Shown here piece by piece: positions 17,012 through 27,639 of a DNA stretch of 64,000 nucleotides. The notes under the pieces were generated by a model, which searched no databases, was not told the DNA's origin, and was given only the letters and a program-made list of their open reading frames with translations. This DNA comes from Kiritimatiellia bacterium (GTDB taxonomy: Bacteria; Verrucomicrobiota; Kiritimatiellia; CAIVKH01), in NCBI GenBank assembly GCA_025054615.1, contig JANWZO010000002.1:145071-209070 (forward strand), written 5' to 3'. Each line of letters opens with the position of its first letter. The stretch's first letter is position 1. The position numbers and the translations under genes are program-made.

Positions 17012-18610
17012 TTATATGCGCGGCGCAATATCGGGCCGCGACTACAAGACATCGATGAGATGCTAAGGGCCGTCGTGGTCTCTTCATCGATCAATTCATT
17101 TAGGAATCAATTCCAGAATCGATTCGATGCAAATAGCCCATTCGCCCAAACTCGGGTGAGTCGGAAGCAACATAAATTGCGCGGCTTTATCAGCGCCGCC
17201 CAAAAACATTTTATATCCCTCCTACATGCGACTCGGATACTACGGCACGGTCACTCTGCCGGTCATCCTGCGCTGCGTGCTGTCAAATCCGAGTTGGTTA
17301 CATCTAACGCCGCACCAGTCCGAAATCGCGCTATGGCGCCTAGTAGCGCGGCTGAATTTTCAAATGAAAATATGCGACATAACCGGCATGAAGGTCGATA
17401 ATGCTTTATTGCTCGATGAATGTACGGCCGAGCAAAAGCAATGGCGAAGCTGCATCGCATTCATCAGCGTAAGTCAGGGGAAGAAATGGGCCGCCGATTT
17501 TTTGTTGCGGATACGGTGTTTCCCATGACTCTGGATGTCTTGCGAGGCCGCGCGGTATCGTTGGTCATTGAGCTGCTGGTCGGCGAATTCCGAACAGCGG
17601 AACTCGATCGCAGCGCGTTTGGCGCGATGGTCGAAACGGACCCGATGGGCTGAAATCAATAGCCTCAGACAGAAATCACAAGACACGAATCCTAAACTTC
17701 GCGGCAAAATTTAGGATTTGTGAATGCGAAACCGTATTTCTTTAGCACCCTCTTTATCCGTTCCGCAGGGCGTCGATCCGGACCGAATTTATCGGGCGTC
17801 CGCAAAGAGAAAAATCAATTTCAGTTCAGCAGATCGGAAGAGGGTATACGCGTCGCATTCGATGAGATGATTTCGCTCGATGACGTGAAGGATGTGGTGG
17901 ATGCGCCCGCAGAAGACTTTAATTGACTTATGATCGATATCAAAAGGGTCGAGATTTCACAAGACCTTGCATTCCAATAAAATCTGATTCGATCGTCGCC
18001 GTTTATTCGGCATCCCGTCTTCAATTCGCATCGGTCCGAAAACGCGATGAAGCGCCTACATCAAGTCGCTGGAAAAGAAGATGTAGGGCTTGAACGCGCG
18101 ATGATTCCGATTGTTACGTGCACGATGAAATTGAAATCCGCCGCGGAAATGCCCCCGATTACGCGGACGGAATTCGCAGCGCTGAATCCATTCGCCCCTG
18201 TGGATCAAGCAGAAGATAATGCAAGAATCTTCGACACGTTGGAGCAGCTCTATCGGAAATTACAGGGGGGCCATACGCCAATCGTATCGTGGCCAGTTCC
18301 CGGTACGATGATGATCGAGCCCACCGAGAGCGAAACCAAAGAGGAACTCGATCGTTTTTGCGACGCGATGATCGCGATCCGCGGCGAAATTATAACGAGA
18401 ATCGAGCGCGAAATGATCGGCAGGACACTCCGCTGAAACACGCGCCGCACCCGGCCGCCGCGGTCAGCGCGATCACTCGCTGGATCGATATTCGCGCGAG
18501 CAGTCCGCGTATCCGATCGAGAGCCTGCGGATCCGAAAATTTTGGCCGGCGCTTGGCTGAGTTGACAATTCGTAGGCGATCGACGCCTCGTGTAAGCGTG
18601 TCCCGATTTG
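17012..18610 (+). pseudogene. gcvP: Decayed glycine dehydrogenase (decarboxylating), gcvP remnant
   Basis: Ordered fragments of the glycine cleavage P-protein can be read across several frames. They are YARRNIGPRLQDIDEMLRA (17015-17071), MRLGYYGTVTLPVILR and NFQMKICDITGMKVDNALLLDE (17226-17420), RRFFVADTVFPMTLDVLRGR (about 17490-17555), EEGIRVAFDEMISLDDVKDV (17836-17895), [10 protein letters not shown] then [17 protein letters not shown] and [14 protein letters not shown] (18011-18215), [20 protein letters not shown] (18283-18342), [10 protein letters not shown] (about 18430), DRYSREQSAYPIESLR (18484-18531) and FWPA..VDNS..GDRRLV (to about 18592). The frames shift repeatedly, stops interrupt the end, and about 200 and 270 codons are missing in two internal gaps, including the PLP-lysine region. 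An intact gene is about 2.9 kb. Confidence 0.88.
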
Positions 18611-18942
18611 GCGACATAGGCCGCGGCGACGTGAAACGCACGGTCGCCCTCACACCCCCGTTAGAAACGCGCTACGGAAATGTGCGCAGGGCTCCTCTCG
18701 GCGCAAGTTCGCGCGCAACACTGTGTCTATGCAGCGAGTTATGACGAATGCTTCGAAGCAGGCCAACGAGTATATCTGTCTGCGGCCGTCTCCAAGGAAG
18801 TAATGAGGGCTAAGGAGCGGTCACGCCGTGGATGGCCCGGCACATTACCAAGAGACCCGCAAGGACCGATTTTTGCCGTTTTTGCTTCGCAGCAGAGGAT
18901 CAAATAGGTATTAGATAATCCGATCATTTGCAGGGGGCATTC
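18611..18942. other. Gene-free interval upstream of the GH13 gene
   Basis: No coding region is supported. The last 15 bases contain a strong ribosome site (GCAGGGGGC) seven bases before ATG 18943; a TAGATAAT stretch near 18912 is a possible -10 element without a clear -35. Confidence 0.5.
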
Positions 18943-21900
18943 ATGAATTTATTTGTGCGCTGGTGGATCATTCTCGGATTGGCGATCGCGACGCATACTG
19001 CGCAGGGCGAGTTCGTACGAGGCGAAATCAATGGGTGGACAACCAATAGCCCAATGTTTCTCGATTCAGCGTTCGGGAATATTTTTACCGCGACAATTCC
19101 GGCCTACACCAACGACGCTTCAGCAGAATTCAAATTTGATCGCTTCGGCGATTGGACCTTCGCGTGGGGTCTTGCGGCCGGCGGCTCGAATGCGGTGAAA
19201 AATGAGGCGCCGGGCCTGGCAAAACATAACGGCGGTGCGAACGCGAATCTTTCCTATGCGAATCAGTCGAACGGCTTTTTCTACACCTTCCGGCTCGGCG
19301 GCGAACCGACCTGGTGGGATCGGCCGTTTGTGGTGATGGAGACGGCAGCCAACCCGGTTTCGATCAGCAACGTCTTCGACAATTCGAAATCGGCGTCAAC
19401 CGGTTCGGTGTCCATCTCGATCCAGCTTTCATCCTCACCCAGCGCGCAGGAGTCGGTCTGGGTCCGTTTTGCCACGAACATGGTCTTCACCCCGAGCTTC
19501 CTCGTTCCTGCGACGGGCAGCGGGACAAATTACGCGGCCACGATTCCCCAACAGGCGGACGGCACGCGCGTGAATTATTACGTGCTCACATCCACGATGC
19601 CGTCGAATGTGATCACCGGCAATTTCGACCTTTGCACCTTGCGCGGGCGCAAGTCCGGCGCGACGAATTTTGGGTATCGCGCGGGCACCATGAACGTCTG
19701 GCATTTCCCCTCAAATGCCGAGCCAACAGGCGCGTTCATGCGAAATCCAAGAACAAACGGGGTGCCGCCGAATGTGAATGTGTTCTTCTACATCGGCAAT
19801 CAATTCGCGGGCGCCGGCGGGAATACCTCGGATATGTCGAGCATGCGGCTGATTCATCGCCTCGCCGGCGTCGGCACATGGACAACCAATATCGGCACCT
19901 TCGATTCTACCGAGGGCAACAATAAATATTGGGTGGCCGTGATCACCGGCAACACTTACGCAGCGACCAACGAAGTGGAATACTACTTCCGCGCAACCGC
20001 GACCGATCACAACACGACATGGATCGGCACGACGAACAATGGCGTCGGCAACGTTCGTTTCCTCAACGAAGCCGATGCGCAAGCCGCGCCGTTCCGATTC
20101 ACCTACGGCGGATTTGCGGCCAATCTCGGCAATAGCTGGCACATCCCGTCGAACAGCGAACCGCCGGGGGTCACAATGCGCAACCCGCTCAACGACCCGG
20201 CAACCAATCTCGGCGTGTTCATCTATAACGGAACGCAGTTCCAGGGCGGACCGCAGGCGAGCGATCAATCGGGCGGACAGGTTATTTATCGCCGAGTTGG
20301 CGATACGGCATGGTTCACAAACAACATGGTCTTTAACTCGGAATCCGGCGAGGTCGGCAACAACAAGTACTGGCGTGGCGTGATTCCGGCCAACACGTTT
20401 GGGCCGACCAATGAAATCGAGTATTTCCTCCGCATCACCTACACAGATCGCGACACCACCTTTCTCGGCACCACCAACAACATTTTCAGCACACGCTACG
20501 CGACCGATGCGCAAGCGCGCACCAACACCTTCAAATTCCGATACGATGCGGCGACGGGCCAGGCCGCGGCCTTTCTTTGGCACAACAACAATCGTGTGGT
20601 CCTTGGCGGGTCGAACGTACAGTTTTGGGTCAAGATCGGCTACGCCGAAGGAACCGGGTCAAACCGTTTCGTCGATTTTGCCCACGTTTATCTGACCACA
20701 GACGGGTCGAATCCACACGGCTCATATGGGACATCGACAAACGCCACGGTGATCCCGATGAGTTTCAGTCACATGGAATGGGACAGCTATCCAGGCGGCG
20801 ATGCGATGTGGTGGGTCGGTGTTGCGAGCAATTTGCCGCAATTCACGCAAATCAAATACCGCATCGGTGCCTACAAGAACACGAACAGCATCGAGCGCTT
20901 CGCGGATTACGGCACTGCCGGCACCAACAACAACACCTTCAGTTTCATGCTCGGGACCGTTGGCGCGCAGGTGCTGACTGTGAATGGACGCAACGCGGAT
21001 TACACGACCACGAAATTCTTCGTCGATGAAATCGCAGGTGACCAACACGAAATCATCGTCCGATACACACCCGGAGTCGCGGCGACCAATGTCGAAGTCT
21101 TCAGCAATCTCGACCGCCGCGATCTGGTGGACATCGATTACACCAACCAGTGGATTTCCGGCGACGGCTATCCGGACGGCATCCATCCCCCGAACGGAAA
21201 CTTGATCACGATCGCGGACACGGGCGCCTATTTCCGCGCGTGGACCATGGCGCCGTCGACGAATGCCGGGGAATACATCTGGACCGGCAAAGTGTCCCGC
21301 ACCGGCGCCTATCGGCTCACTGCGCGCTACCAGATTGCCGGCAACACGAACTATTTCTGGTATACCGGCGGCGGACGCCGCGACCACGCCATCGTCGTCT
21401 CGCCGAAGAAGGCGCTCGACATGACGCTGTATGAACTCAACACGCTGACGACCGAAGCCACGGCTCCGACGTTCGCCGGCCGCAGCACTTTCCGCGATCT
21501 ATTGAGCACAAATAATGTGGGCGGCGACGACGACGCGTTCGATCCGTTCAATCTCGAATACCTCAATTTCCTGCAAGTGAATTGCCTGTGGTTCCAGCCG
21601 ATCCATCCGAACGGCTTTGAACGCGCGGAAAATGATCCGAATACCGGCGTGCCGTACTCGCCCGGCAGCCCGTATGCGACAAAAGATTATTGGGCCGTCA
21701 TGCCGGTCATGGGTTCCGCCAATACGGAGGCTAGCGCCTTCGCGGAATTCACCAACTTTGTCGCGCAATGCGACGCGTACACCGGTTCCGTCGGCTCGAT
21801 TCACATCATGCTCGATGGTGTCTTCAACCACACCTCGTGGGACGCTGTCATGGGCCAGGGCGGTGTGGATCTCGGCTTCTCGCCGACGCCGACCAATCGC

Positions 21901-23949
21901 ATCGGACATCTTCGCCCGCAGTGGTACGCGCGGATCACGGACTACGGGCTGCCCGCCACGTTCTACACCAGCGCGTATCTGAACGACTTCGCTACTGCGC
22001 CGGACCGCGGCGATTTCGGCAAATGGAACGACGTGGCGGAATTATATTTCGGAAAATACTCCGCCCTCGTGCGCAACAATCCAGAGCGGAACGGCGATTA
22101 CCTCAACGAAGATGACATTTACGACTTCGCGGGAATGACCGCCGACATCAAAGATTTGTGGCGCTATTTTGCGTATTACCCCGAGTACTGGCTCCTCAAG
22201 ACCGGCCATCCCGGTTCCAACACCTGGAATCTTGCGCAAGACGACAAGGGCATCGACGCCCTCCGCTGCGACTTCGGACAGGGCCTTCCGCCGCAAGCCT
22301 GGGAGTACATCATCAACCGCACGCGCTCGAAGAAATGGAACTTCGTCTTCATGGCAGAAACGTTGGACGGCGGCAAACCGGGGTATCGCTCCAACCGCCA
22401 TTTCGACATTTTGAATGAAAACCTCGTCTTCCAGTTCACGCAATCGAAGATCAACGATTCCTCCGCGCTGTCGTATGCGTTCTATATCCGCAATCTCTCG
22501 TACGACGGCGGCGCGATCCTCCTCAACGTGACCTCGCACGACGAGGTGATGCCGGACAATGACGGCTGGATCACGCTCTCGCGCTATGCGGCGATTTCAT
22601 CGATGGCGGGGCTGCCGATGATCTTCTATGGGCAGGAGCGCGGCATCGGCCTGTTCGATCCTTCGAATCCCAACAATCCGCTCGACGGATTTGCAGATCA
22701 CGAGTTGAACTTCGGCAAATGGGTCCCCCACTTCAAGCGTTGGAACCAACTGCAAATTTGGACCAATCCGCCGCCGTTCACCGCCGGCATGGATACGCTA
22801 TACGGCCGCATCAACTATGCGCGGCTCAACAGCCCTGCGCTGCGTAGCCGCAACCATCGCGTGCTCGCGACGATGAGCGGGCCGGAAGATCCGCGCATTT
22901 TTGCGGTCGCCAAATGGGAAACAGCCGGCGCCGGGCCCGCCACGTCCGATGTCGTGCTCGCCTTTACCCGCTTCATGGAGCACGGAGGCGGGCATACCGT
23001 CGCGGCGAACAGCTTCAACTTGCAACCCGTCTGGAATCAGCTCGGGCTTTCGACGAACAAGCTCTATACCGTGCGCAATCTGGCCTCTAGCAATCCGAAC
23101 GCGCTCTTCACCAACGGCTGGCCGCGCACGGGACTGGATCTGTATACCAACGGGATCTACGTCGAGCTCCGCGTGGACGTGGGCCAGCCGATCACCAACG
23201 ACGGCGCGATTGTGCAATACCTGAAGCTTGTCGAGCTCTCCGCGCCGAATCAACCGCCGGTCATTTCTCTGCCCGGCCCGCACATCCTGGCCGTTGGCGC
23301 GAGCACGAGTTTCCCGGTGAGCGTCACGGACGCGGATGGCGATCCAGTTATCACGAATTTCGTCAGCGGCCCGGCGGGTTCAACCTTCAGCGGAGGCGTG
23401 TTCTCGTGGACAGCACTGCCGCCGAGCGTGGCCGGATCGACAAATCTGATTGTCTTTGTCGCCGACGATCAAAAAGGCCAAACGAACAGCGTAGTCACCA
23501 ACACCACGACGATCGTGGTGCCCAAAGATATAGACGCCGATGGCATGCCGGACGATTGGGAGTGGACGTATTTCGCCACGCTGACCAACGCGCCTGGCGG
23601 AGACGTCGACGGCGATGGCATGCCGAATTTCGCCGAATGGATATCGGGCACCAGTCCCGCCAATAGCAACGATTACTTCCGTGTGCAGACCGTCGCGGGC
23701 GCGGGCGGCCCAAGCCGGCTCATCACGGTTCCGACCGTGTCGGGTCGCCTTTATCGAATCTTCTACACCGATGCGAACTATACCAACGGCGTCACATGGC
23801 TGCCGTTTGCGAACACGAACATCGGCTTCGGCGCGTGGTATGAAACCAATGCGGCTGGAACCCGCACATTTACGGACGACGAGGGCACCAACAGCACTTT
23901 CGGCCCGCCCGCCACAAGGCACCGCCTCTATCGTGTGACGGTCGAATGA
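18943..23949 (+). CDS. Large secreted GH13 alpha-amylase-like protein
   Basis: A 1668-residue exported protein with a signal peptide (about residues 1-25). Two tandem beta modules, each opening WH[FI]PSN[AS]EP, cover about residues 253-395 and 400-545. The GH13 barrel spans about 820-1380 and all four signature regions are present: LDGVFNHTS (D958), GIDALRCDFG (nucleophile D1110), FMAETLDGG (acid/base E1139) and TSHDE (D1200). An immunoglobulin-like domain near 1435-1525 and a DIDADGMPDDW..DVDGDGMPNFAEW calcium-type tail follow, a tail style common in secreted PVC proteins. ATG 18943 is used because GCAGGGGG precedes it. It is convergent with a debranching enzyme, suggesting alpha-glucan breakdown. 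The exact substrate is not determined. Confidence 0.9.
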   Translation: MNLFVRWWIILGLAIATHTAQGEFVRGEINGWTTNSPMFLDSAFGNIFTATIPAYTNDASAEFKFDRFGDWTFAWGLAAGGSNAVKNEAPGLAKHNGGANANLSYANQSNGFFYTFRLGGEPTWWDRPFVVMETAANPVSISNVFDNSKSASTGSVSISIQLSSSPSAQESVWVRFATNMVFTPSFLVPATGSGTNYAATIPQQADGTRVNYYVLTSTMPSNVITGNFDLCTLRGRKSGATNFGYRAGTMNVWHFPSNAEPTGAFMRNPRTNGVPPNVNVFFYIGNQFAGAGGNTSDMSSMRLIHRLAGVGTWTTNIGTFDSTEGNNKYWVAVITGNTYAATNEVEYYFRATATDHNTTWIGTTNNGVGNVRFLNEADAQAAPFRFTYGGFAANLGNSWHIPSNSEPPGVTMRNPLNDPATNLGVFIYNGTQFQGGPQASDQSGGQVIYRRVGDTAWFTNNMVFNSESGEVGNNKYWRGVIPANTFGPTNEIEYFLRITYTDRDTTFLGTTNNIFSTRYATDAQARTNTFKFRYDAATGQAAAFLWHNNNRVVLGGSNVQFWVKIGYAEGTGSNRFVDFAHVYLTTDGSNPHGSYGTSTNATVIPMSFSHMEWDSYPGGDAMWWVGVASNLPQFTQIKYRIGAYKNTNSIERFADYGTAGTNNNTFSFMLGTVGAQVLTVNGRNADYTTTKFFVDEIAGDQHEIIVRYTPGVAATNVEVFSNLDRRDLVDIDYTNQWISGDGYPDGIHPPNGNLITIADTGAYFRAWTMAPSTNAGEYIWTGKVSRTGAYRLTARYQIAGNTNYFWYTGGGRRDHAIVVSPKKALDMTLYELNTLTTEATAPTFAGRSTFRDLLSTNNVGGDDDAFDPFNLEYLNFLQVNCLWFQPIHPNGFERAENDPNTGVPYSPGSPYATKDYWAVMPVMGSANTEASAFAEFTNFVAQCDAYTGSVGSIHIMLDGVFNHTSWDAVMGQGGVDLGFSPTPTNRIGHLRPQWYARITDYGLPATFYTSAYLNDFATAPDRGDFGKWNDVAELYFGKYSALVRNNPERNGDYLNEDDIYDFAGMTADIKDLWRYFAYYPEYWLLKTGHPGSNTWNLAQDDKGIDALRCDFGQGLPPQAWEYIINRTRSKKWNFVFMAETLDGGKPGYRSNRHFDILNENLVFQFTQSKINDSSALSYAFYIRNLSYDGGAILLNVTSHDEVMPDNDGWITLSRYAAISSMAGLPMIFYGQERGIGLFDPSNPNNPLDGFADHELNFGKWVPHFKRWNQLQIWTNPPPFTAGMDTLYGRINYARLNSPALRSRNHRVLATMSGPEDPRIFAVAKWETAGAGPATSDVVLAFTRFMEHGGGHTVAANSFNLQPVWNQLGLSTNKLYTVRNLASSNPNALFTNGWPRTGLDLYTNGIYVELRVDVGQPITNDGAIVQYLKLVELSAPNQPPVISLPGPHILAVGASTSFPVSVTDADGDPVITNFVSGPAGSTFSGGVFSWTALPPSVAGSTNLIVFVADDQKGQTNSVVTNTTTIVVPKDIDADGMPDDWEWTYFATLTNAPGGDVDGDGMPNFAEWISGTSPANSNDYFRVQTVAGAGGPSRLITVPTVSGRLYRIFYTDANYTNGVTWLPFANTNIGFGAWYETNAAGTRTFTDDEGTNSTFGPPATRHRLYRVTVE

Positions 23950-24000
23950 AGGACACGTGGATCGATGCCGCACGCGTTCGCATCCGACGGCGAAATTCGA

Positions 24001-26280
24001 TTATTTGAAGCGGCCGGATTCGATGATGCGCTGCAGATAATGGGCACGGAGTAGTGTAGGGAATCGTCGGTTCACGGGGGGCGTCGCAAATCGAAGGGGG
24101 CGCGGCACTTTGAGGGGTACAGCGCGAATATCTCGAATCGGTCGCCCCTTTGATCCGATGGTTCCACAAGGTCCCTCAAAGACCAGCGTGACCGATTCTC
24201 CGTCCCGTATTTGGAAGGCTGCCCGGTGGCGCCAGCTCTGGGTGTCGTGTTGCACGTCGATCTCGAGAGGCTGACCCGCGTGCCGCAGTTGGAGCATCAG
24301 GATGTCTTTTCCCGCTTCCCGAAGGAACAGCATGTCCAAGGAGCTGTCGGTTGCGAAGGGGAGGACCGCGCGAAGGCGTCGCCATTCTTCAGGGATGTGC
24401 GGGCGGAGGATCAGGCGGTTCTCCATAAGGCGCGGACGAAAGCCCGCAAAGTCTTGGTAGGCGGTTCTCGCGAACTCCGCGGTGCTCCACGCCTGCTGCC
24501 AGGTGCCCGATGGCGTGATATTTCCTTTTGAGTCCGGAAGTGCGTCGAGCAGTTCGCTCATTCCGCCTCGGCATCCGAGGTTCAGGATCTGGTCGGCCAG
24601 ATTCCGCGCAAGCGCCCAGGCGCATTCGATCTGCCGGTGTCGGCAGAGGGCCGTGATCGTGAACCCTGCATTCCAGCCCCAGATCGTGCCGTTGTGGTAG
24701 GCGGCGTCAAAGTGCCAGAGGTCGTCGCGATGGTGGTAGGGGTGGAAATACGAGTGCCGCGGGCTCAGCGAGCAAATGCCATATGGAAAACATAGTTCTT
24801 CAAACGCGTTTTTCAGCACCCTCGCCTCGATGTCCGGCGGAAGGAGGCCGTCATCGAAAGGGATGGATAGCAACATCAACTGGTTGGGCCGCGGTTTGAG
24901 GTCCCTGGTGCCGTCTGGCCGTAGGCGATCGGCGAGCGCTTTTTTTCGCGGATCCCAGAAGGCGGGGTGGAAATTCGAGGCCAGTTTTTCCGCACGCGCG
25001 CGCCATCGGGGGATGGCGGTTCGCCGCCCGATCCGGCGCGCCGCGGCGATGCCAACGCCGAGCGCGGCGTGCCAGAGGGCCTGAATGTCGTTCGCCCGGT
25101 TGCCGCGCGCGCTCCATGGGGCCTGACCATTAATTCGGGCATCCATCCACGTGTCGGCGTCGTCATGGGTGACAAACCCATAGCGGTCCCCGAATTTTTT
25201 GAATGTGCCGTCGATTGCGCATTCGATTATTGGAAATAGGGTCGCTTCGAAGTTCGCATCGCCGGTGTATTGCACATACTCGCCGATTTCGCGAATGAGC
25301 CACGGCGTGCCGTCGGCCGTGTTGTAGATGACCTCCCCTTCGCCGGAGACGCGGTTGGGAACGCGGCCGTAGACCGGGGATTTCGGGTCCCTGTCCTGGC
25401 GGCCGGCAAACACCTCGATGACTTCGCGGGCGTCACTGAATTGGCCGGTGACCAGCAGGGTTCCGGGCAGTGCGATGAAGGTGTCGCGGCCCCAGTTGTC
25501 CTTGAACCACGGCAGACCCGCCCAGATGCCCTTGCCGTATTCCTCCGTCACGAGGAACAGGCTGCTGAGTTTTGCCCATCGGACAGCCTTGGTGTACTCC
25601 GAGTGGTCGTTTTGCAGATCGCTCCGGGTTAGCAGATCGAAGATCCGCTTTTTGTGGTGCTCGACGCCCTGTTGATCGCGCAATCGGGCCGCCTTGGCAG
25701 CCGCCTCTTGGACGGATTTGCCGAAGGCCAGATAAAGGGTGAATTCGCGCAGGGGGTCCCGCGAGCGGAAGATCGGCGCGTTCCGGCCGGTCTCTCGAGC
25801 CTGGCCGGCATAGCTGAAGGGATGGCTGGCGCTAACGCCGACGTGATAGTGCGCACCCGGCACTCGAAGGACCCATGTGTCGCCCGCCGGCTCGACTGTT
25901 GCCAGACCTTCGGCCTCGAGCAGCGGCGCGACTGCCAGCGGCTGCGCCCGGCGACTGACCACGCGCAGAGCGATGGCCTGTTGGCGGCCCAACAGCATTC
26001 CTTCCTCCCATGTCTGCAGCGCAAACGTGTGGCGCACGCCGTAGGGATAGATTGCCGCCTCCTCCGCGCGCTCGCGGTCGTTCATGCGGGATCCGCACCA
26101 GGTCATAAAATCCCGAAAGACGACCTGCCGGCTTAGCAGATATCCGGTACCCTTCGCATAGGAGTGGGTGAATCCCTCCCAGTAGCCCTCCACGTTGTCG
26201 CCGTAAAAAAATTGCGCCCGGCCGCCGGATTGGATTCGGATCGCCATTTCCTCAAAAAACGCGTCGCGAGCAGGATTCAC
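24001..26280 (-). CDS. GH133-like glycogen debranching enzyme (amylo-alpha-1,6-glucosidase)
   Basis: A 759-residue protein without a signal peptide. The N-terminal 270 residues form the beta-sandwich domain of this family and the C-terminal 450 the alpha/alpha barrel. Diagnostic segments are [20 protein letters not shown] near residue 265, the aspartate-rich [11 protein letters not shown] near 370, and [12 protein letters not shown] near 620. It should hydrolyse alpha-1,6 branches in glycogen or related glucans. It is convergent with the GH13 gene, ending 51 bases from it, and is divergent from msrB. The start (MNPARD) overlaps no other gene. Confidence 0.92.
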   Translation of the reverse strand: MNPARDAFFEEMAIRIQSGGRAQFFYGDNVEGYWEGFTHSYAKGTGYLLSRQVVFRDFMTWCGSRMNDRERAEEAAIYPYGVRHTFALQTWEEGMLLGRQQAIALRVVSRRAQPLAVAPLLEAEGLATVEPAGDTWVLRVPGAHYHVGVSASHPFSYAGQARETGRNAPIFRSRDPLREFTLYLAFGKSVQEAAAKAARLRDQQGVEHHKKRIFDLLTRSDLQNDHSEYTKAVRWAKLSSLFLVTEEYGKGIWAGLPWFKDNWGRDTFIALPGTLLVTGQFSDAREVIEVFAGRQDRDPKSPVYGRVPNRVSGEGEVIYNTADGTPWLIREIGEYVQYTGDANFEATLFPIIECAIDGTFKKFGDRYGFVTHDDADTWMDARINGQAPWSARGNRANDIQALWHAALGVGIAAARRIGRRTAIPRWRARAEKLASNFHPAFWDPRKKALADRLRPDGTRDLKPRPNQLMLLSIPFDDGLLPPDIEARVLKNAFEELCFPYGICSLSPRHSYFHPYHHRDDLWHFDAAYHNGTIWGWNAGFTITALCRHRQIECAWALARNLADQILNLGCRGGMSELLDALPDSKGNITPSGTWQQAWSTAEFARTAYQDFAGFRPRLMENRLILRPHIPEEWRRLRAVLPFATDSSLDMLFLREAGKDILMLQLRHAGQPLEIDVQHDTQSWRHRAAFQIRDGESVTLVFEGPCGTIGSKGRPIRDIRAVPLKVPRPLRFATPPVNRRFPTLLRAHYLQRIIESGRFK

Positions 26281-26346
26281 GGCACGACTCTAGATGATCC
26301 TGTGTTGAATTCGCAATTCGCAGCGGTCGTGGTATCGTACCCAAGA

Positions 26347-26913
26347 ATGGCTGCGCCCGCTCATCTGTTTTGCACGTTGGCTTTTACTGCGCTGTTTGCG
26401 GCAGACCGGGCGCCGGCCCGCGAGGGTGATTCCATGACGAGTACCAATCGAATTCTCGTGTATTCAGCAGCCGAAGGGCGGATGGTCGAAGTCGAGCGGC
26501 TGCTACTTTCCGACGAGGAATGGAAACGGCGCCTCACGCCAGCCCAATTTTACGTGCTTCGCCAGCACGGAACTGAGCGCCCTTTTACGGGCCAGTATTG
26601 CGAAAAACCCAAGGAGGCAGGCATTTTCAAGTGTGCCGGCTGCGGGACCGACCTCTTTGTCGTCGCCACAAAATTTGAATCCGGCACCGGTTGGCCGAGC
26701 TTTTACGAACCCGTTCACCCGAACAACATCGGAACCTCGTTGGATCGGAGCTATGGGATGATTCGCACCGAGGTGCACTGCGCGCGATGCGGGGGCCACC
26801 TCGGCCATGTGTTTGATGACGGCCCGCCTCCCACGGGGCTGCGATATTGCATCAACAGCGCCGCCCTTGTGTTCGAGCCGTTCCGAACGAACCAAAAGCG
26901 GCCTGAAGAATGA
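26347..26913 (+). CDS. msrB: Peptide-methionine (R)-S-oxide reductase with signal peptide
   Basis: A 188-residue protein. The N-terminus ([20 protein letters not shown]) resembles an export signal, so this MsrB may act in the periplasm. Two zinc-binding CxxC pairs (CAGC, CARC) and the catalytic region RYCINSAAL with C168 are intact, as are [10 protein letters not shown] and [16 protein letters not shown]. It reduces the R form of methionine sulfoxide in proteins. Start 26347 is chosen because the frame upstream overlaps the divergent debranching gene. The next gene is a thiol peroxidase, giving an oxidative-damage pair. Confidence 0.94.
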   Translation: MAAPAHLFCTLAFTALFAADRAPAREGDSMTSTNRILVYSAAEGRMVEVERLLLSDEEWKRRLTPAQFYVLRQHGTERPFTGQYCEKPKEAGIFKCAGCGTDLFVVATKFESGTGWPSFYEPVHPNNIGTSLDRSYGMIRTEVHCARCGGHLGHVFDDGPPPTGLRYCINSAALVFEPFRTNQKRPEE

Positions 26914-26938
26914 GGCGCTCCGTTTTCCCAAGTTGATG

Positions 26939-26966
26939 TTGAAGAGAAATAGCGATTCCGTATAGT
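26939..26966 (+). promoter_or_regulatory. Candidate sigma-70 promoter for tpx
   Basis: TTGAAG (26939-26944), a 16-base spacer and TATAGT (26961-26966) precede the tpx start by 25 bases, with an AGAGGAG ribosome site between. Confidence 0.55.
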
Positions 26967-26991
26967 GGCGGCCTAGCATTAGAGGAGCCTC

Positions 26992-27498
26992 ATGGCGACG
27001 ATCACATTCAAAGGCAATCCCATTCACACGGCGGGAACGCTGCCCGCGGTCGGAACAGTCTGCCCGGATTTCAAACTTACCGGCAGCGATCTAAGCGATG
27101 TGACGCTCGCGAACTTCGCGGGCAAAAAAAAGGTCCTGAACATCGTGCCCAGCCTCGACACCGGTGTATGTCAGGCCTCGGCCCGGCGGTTCAACGCGGA
27201 AGCCGCCGCTCGCCCGGATACTGTGGTCATCAATATTTCGGCGGACCTCCCTTTCGCGCAAAAGCGGTTTTGCGACTCGGAGAAATTGGACCGCGTGGTC
27301 AACCTCTCCACGATGCGCTCGCCCGATTTTGGAAAAGTCTTTGGCGTGGCCATCGTCGATGGGCCGTTGGCGGGGCTGATGAGCCGAGCGGTGCTGGTCC
27401 TCAACAAGGACAACATCGTCGTGCATGCGCAGCAGGTTCCCGAAATCGTCCAAGAGCCCGACTACGCGCAGGTCCTCGCCGCGCTGGACAAGACCTGA
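26992..27498 (+). CDS. tpx: Thiol peroxidase
   Basis: A 168-residue atypical two-cysteine peroxiredoxin of the Tpx family. The peroxidatic cysteine is C60 in SLDTGVC and the resolving cysteine is C94 in KRFCDSE, the spacing of E. coli Tpx. It reduces hydrogen peroxide and alkyl hydroperoxides using thioredoxin. The length is normal. A ribosome site AGAGGAG and a fair sigma-70 promoter precede it, so it can be transcribed apart from msrB. Confidence 0.96.
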   Translation: MATITFKGNPIHTAGTLPAVGTVCPDFKLTGSDLSDVTLANFAGKKKVLNIVPSLDTGVCQASARRFNAEAAARPDTVVINISADLPFAQKRFCDSEKLDRVVNLSTMRSPDFGKVFGVAIVDGPLAGLMSRAVLVLNKDNIVVHAQQVPEIVQEPDYAQVLAALDKT

Positions 27499-27639
27499 TC
27501 TATTGGTTGCTTTTCGCCGGCGGACCCCTCGGCTCGGGCTTATTAGCAGGGTGGGTTGTATCGTCGATGAGTAGCGGGCGGTCCGCCGCTAGCGTTGGCC
27601 TGACGCCTCGGCGCATGGCTGGACGCGGCTGCGGATCTT

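Noticed and set aside
17720..17926. A 68-codon frame that could be called a small hypothetical gene
   Set aside because: It matches an internal GcvP segment (EEGIRVAFDE...) and belongs to the pseudogene.
18047..18436. A 129-codon frame that could be called a small hypothetical gene
   Set aside because: It joins two separated parts of GcvP across a large deletion and is part of the pseudogene.
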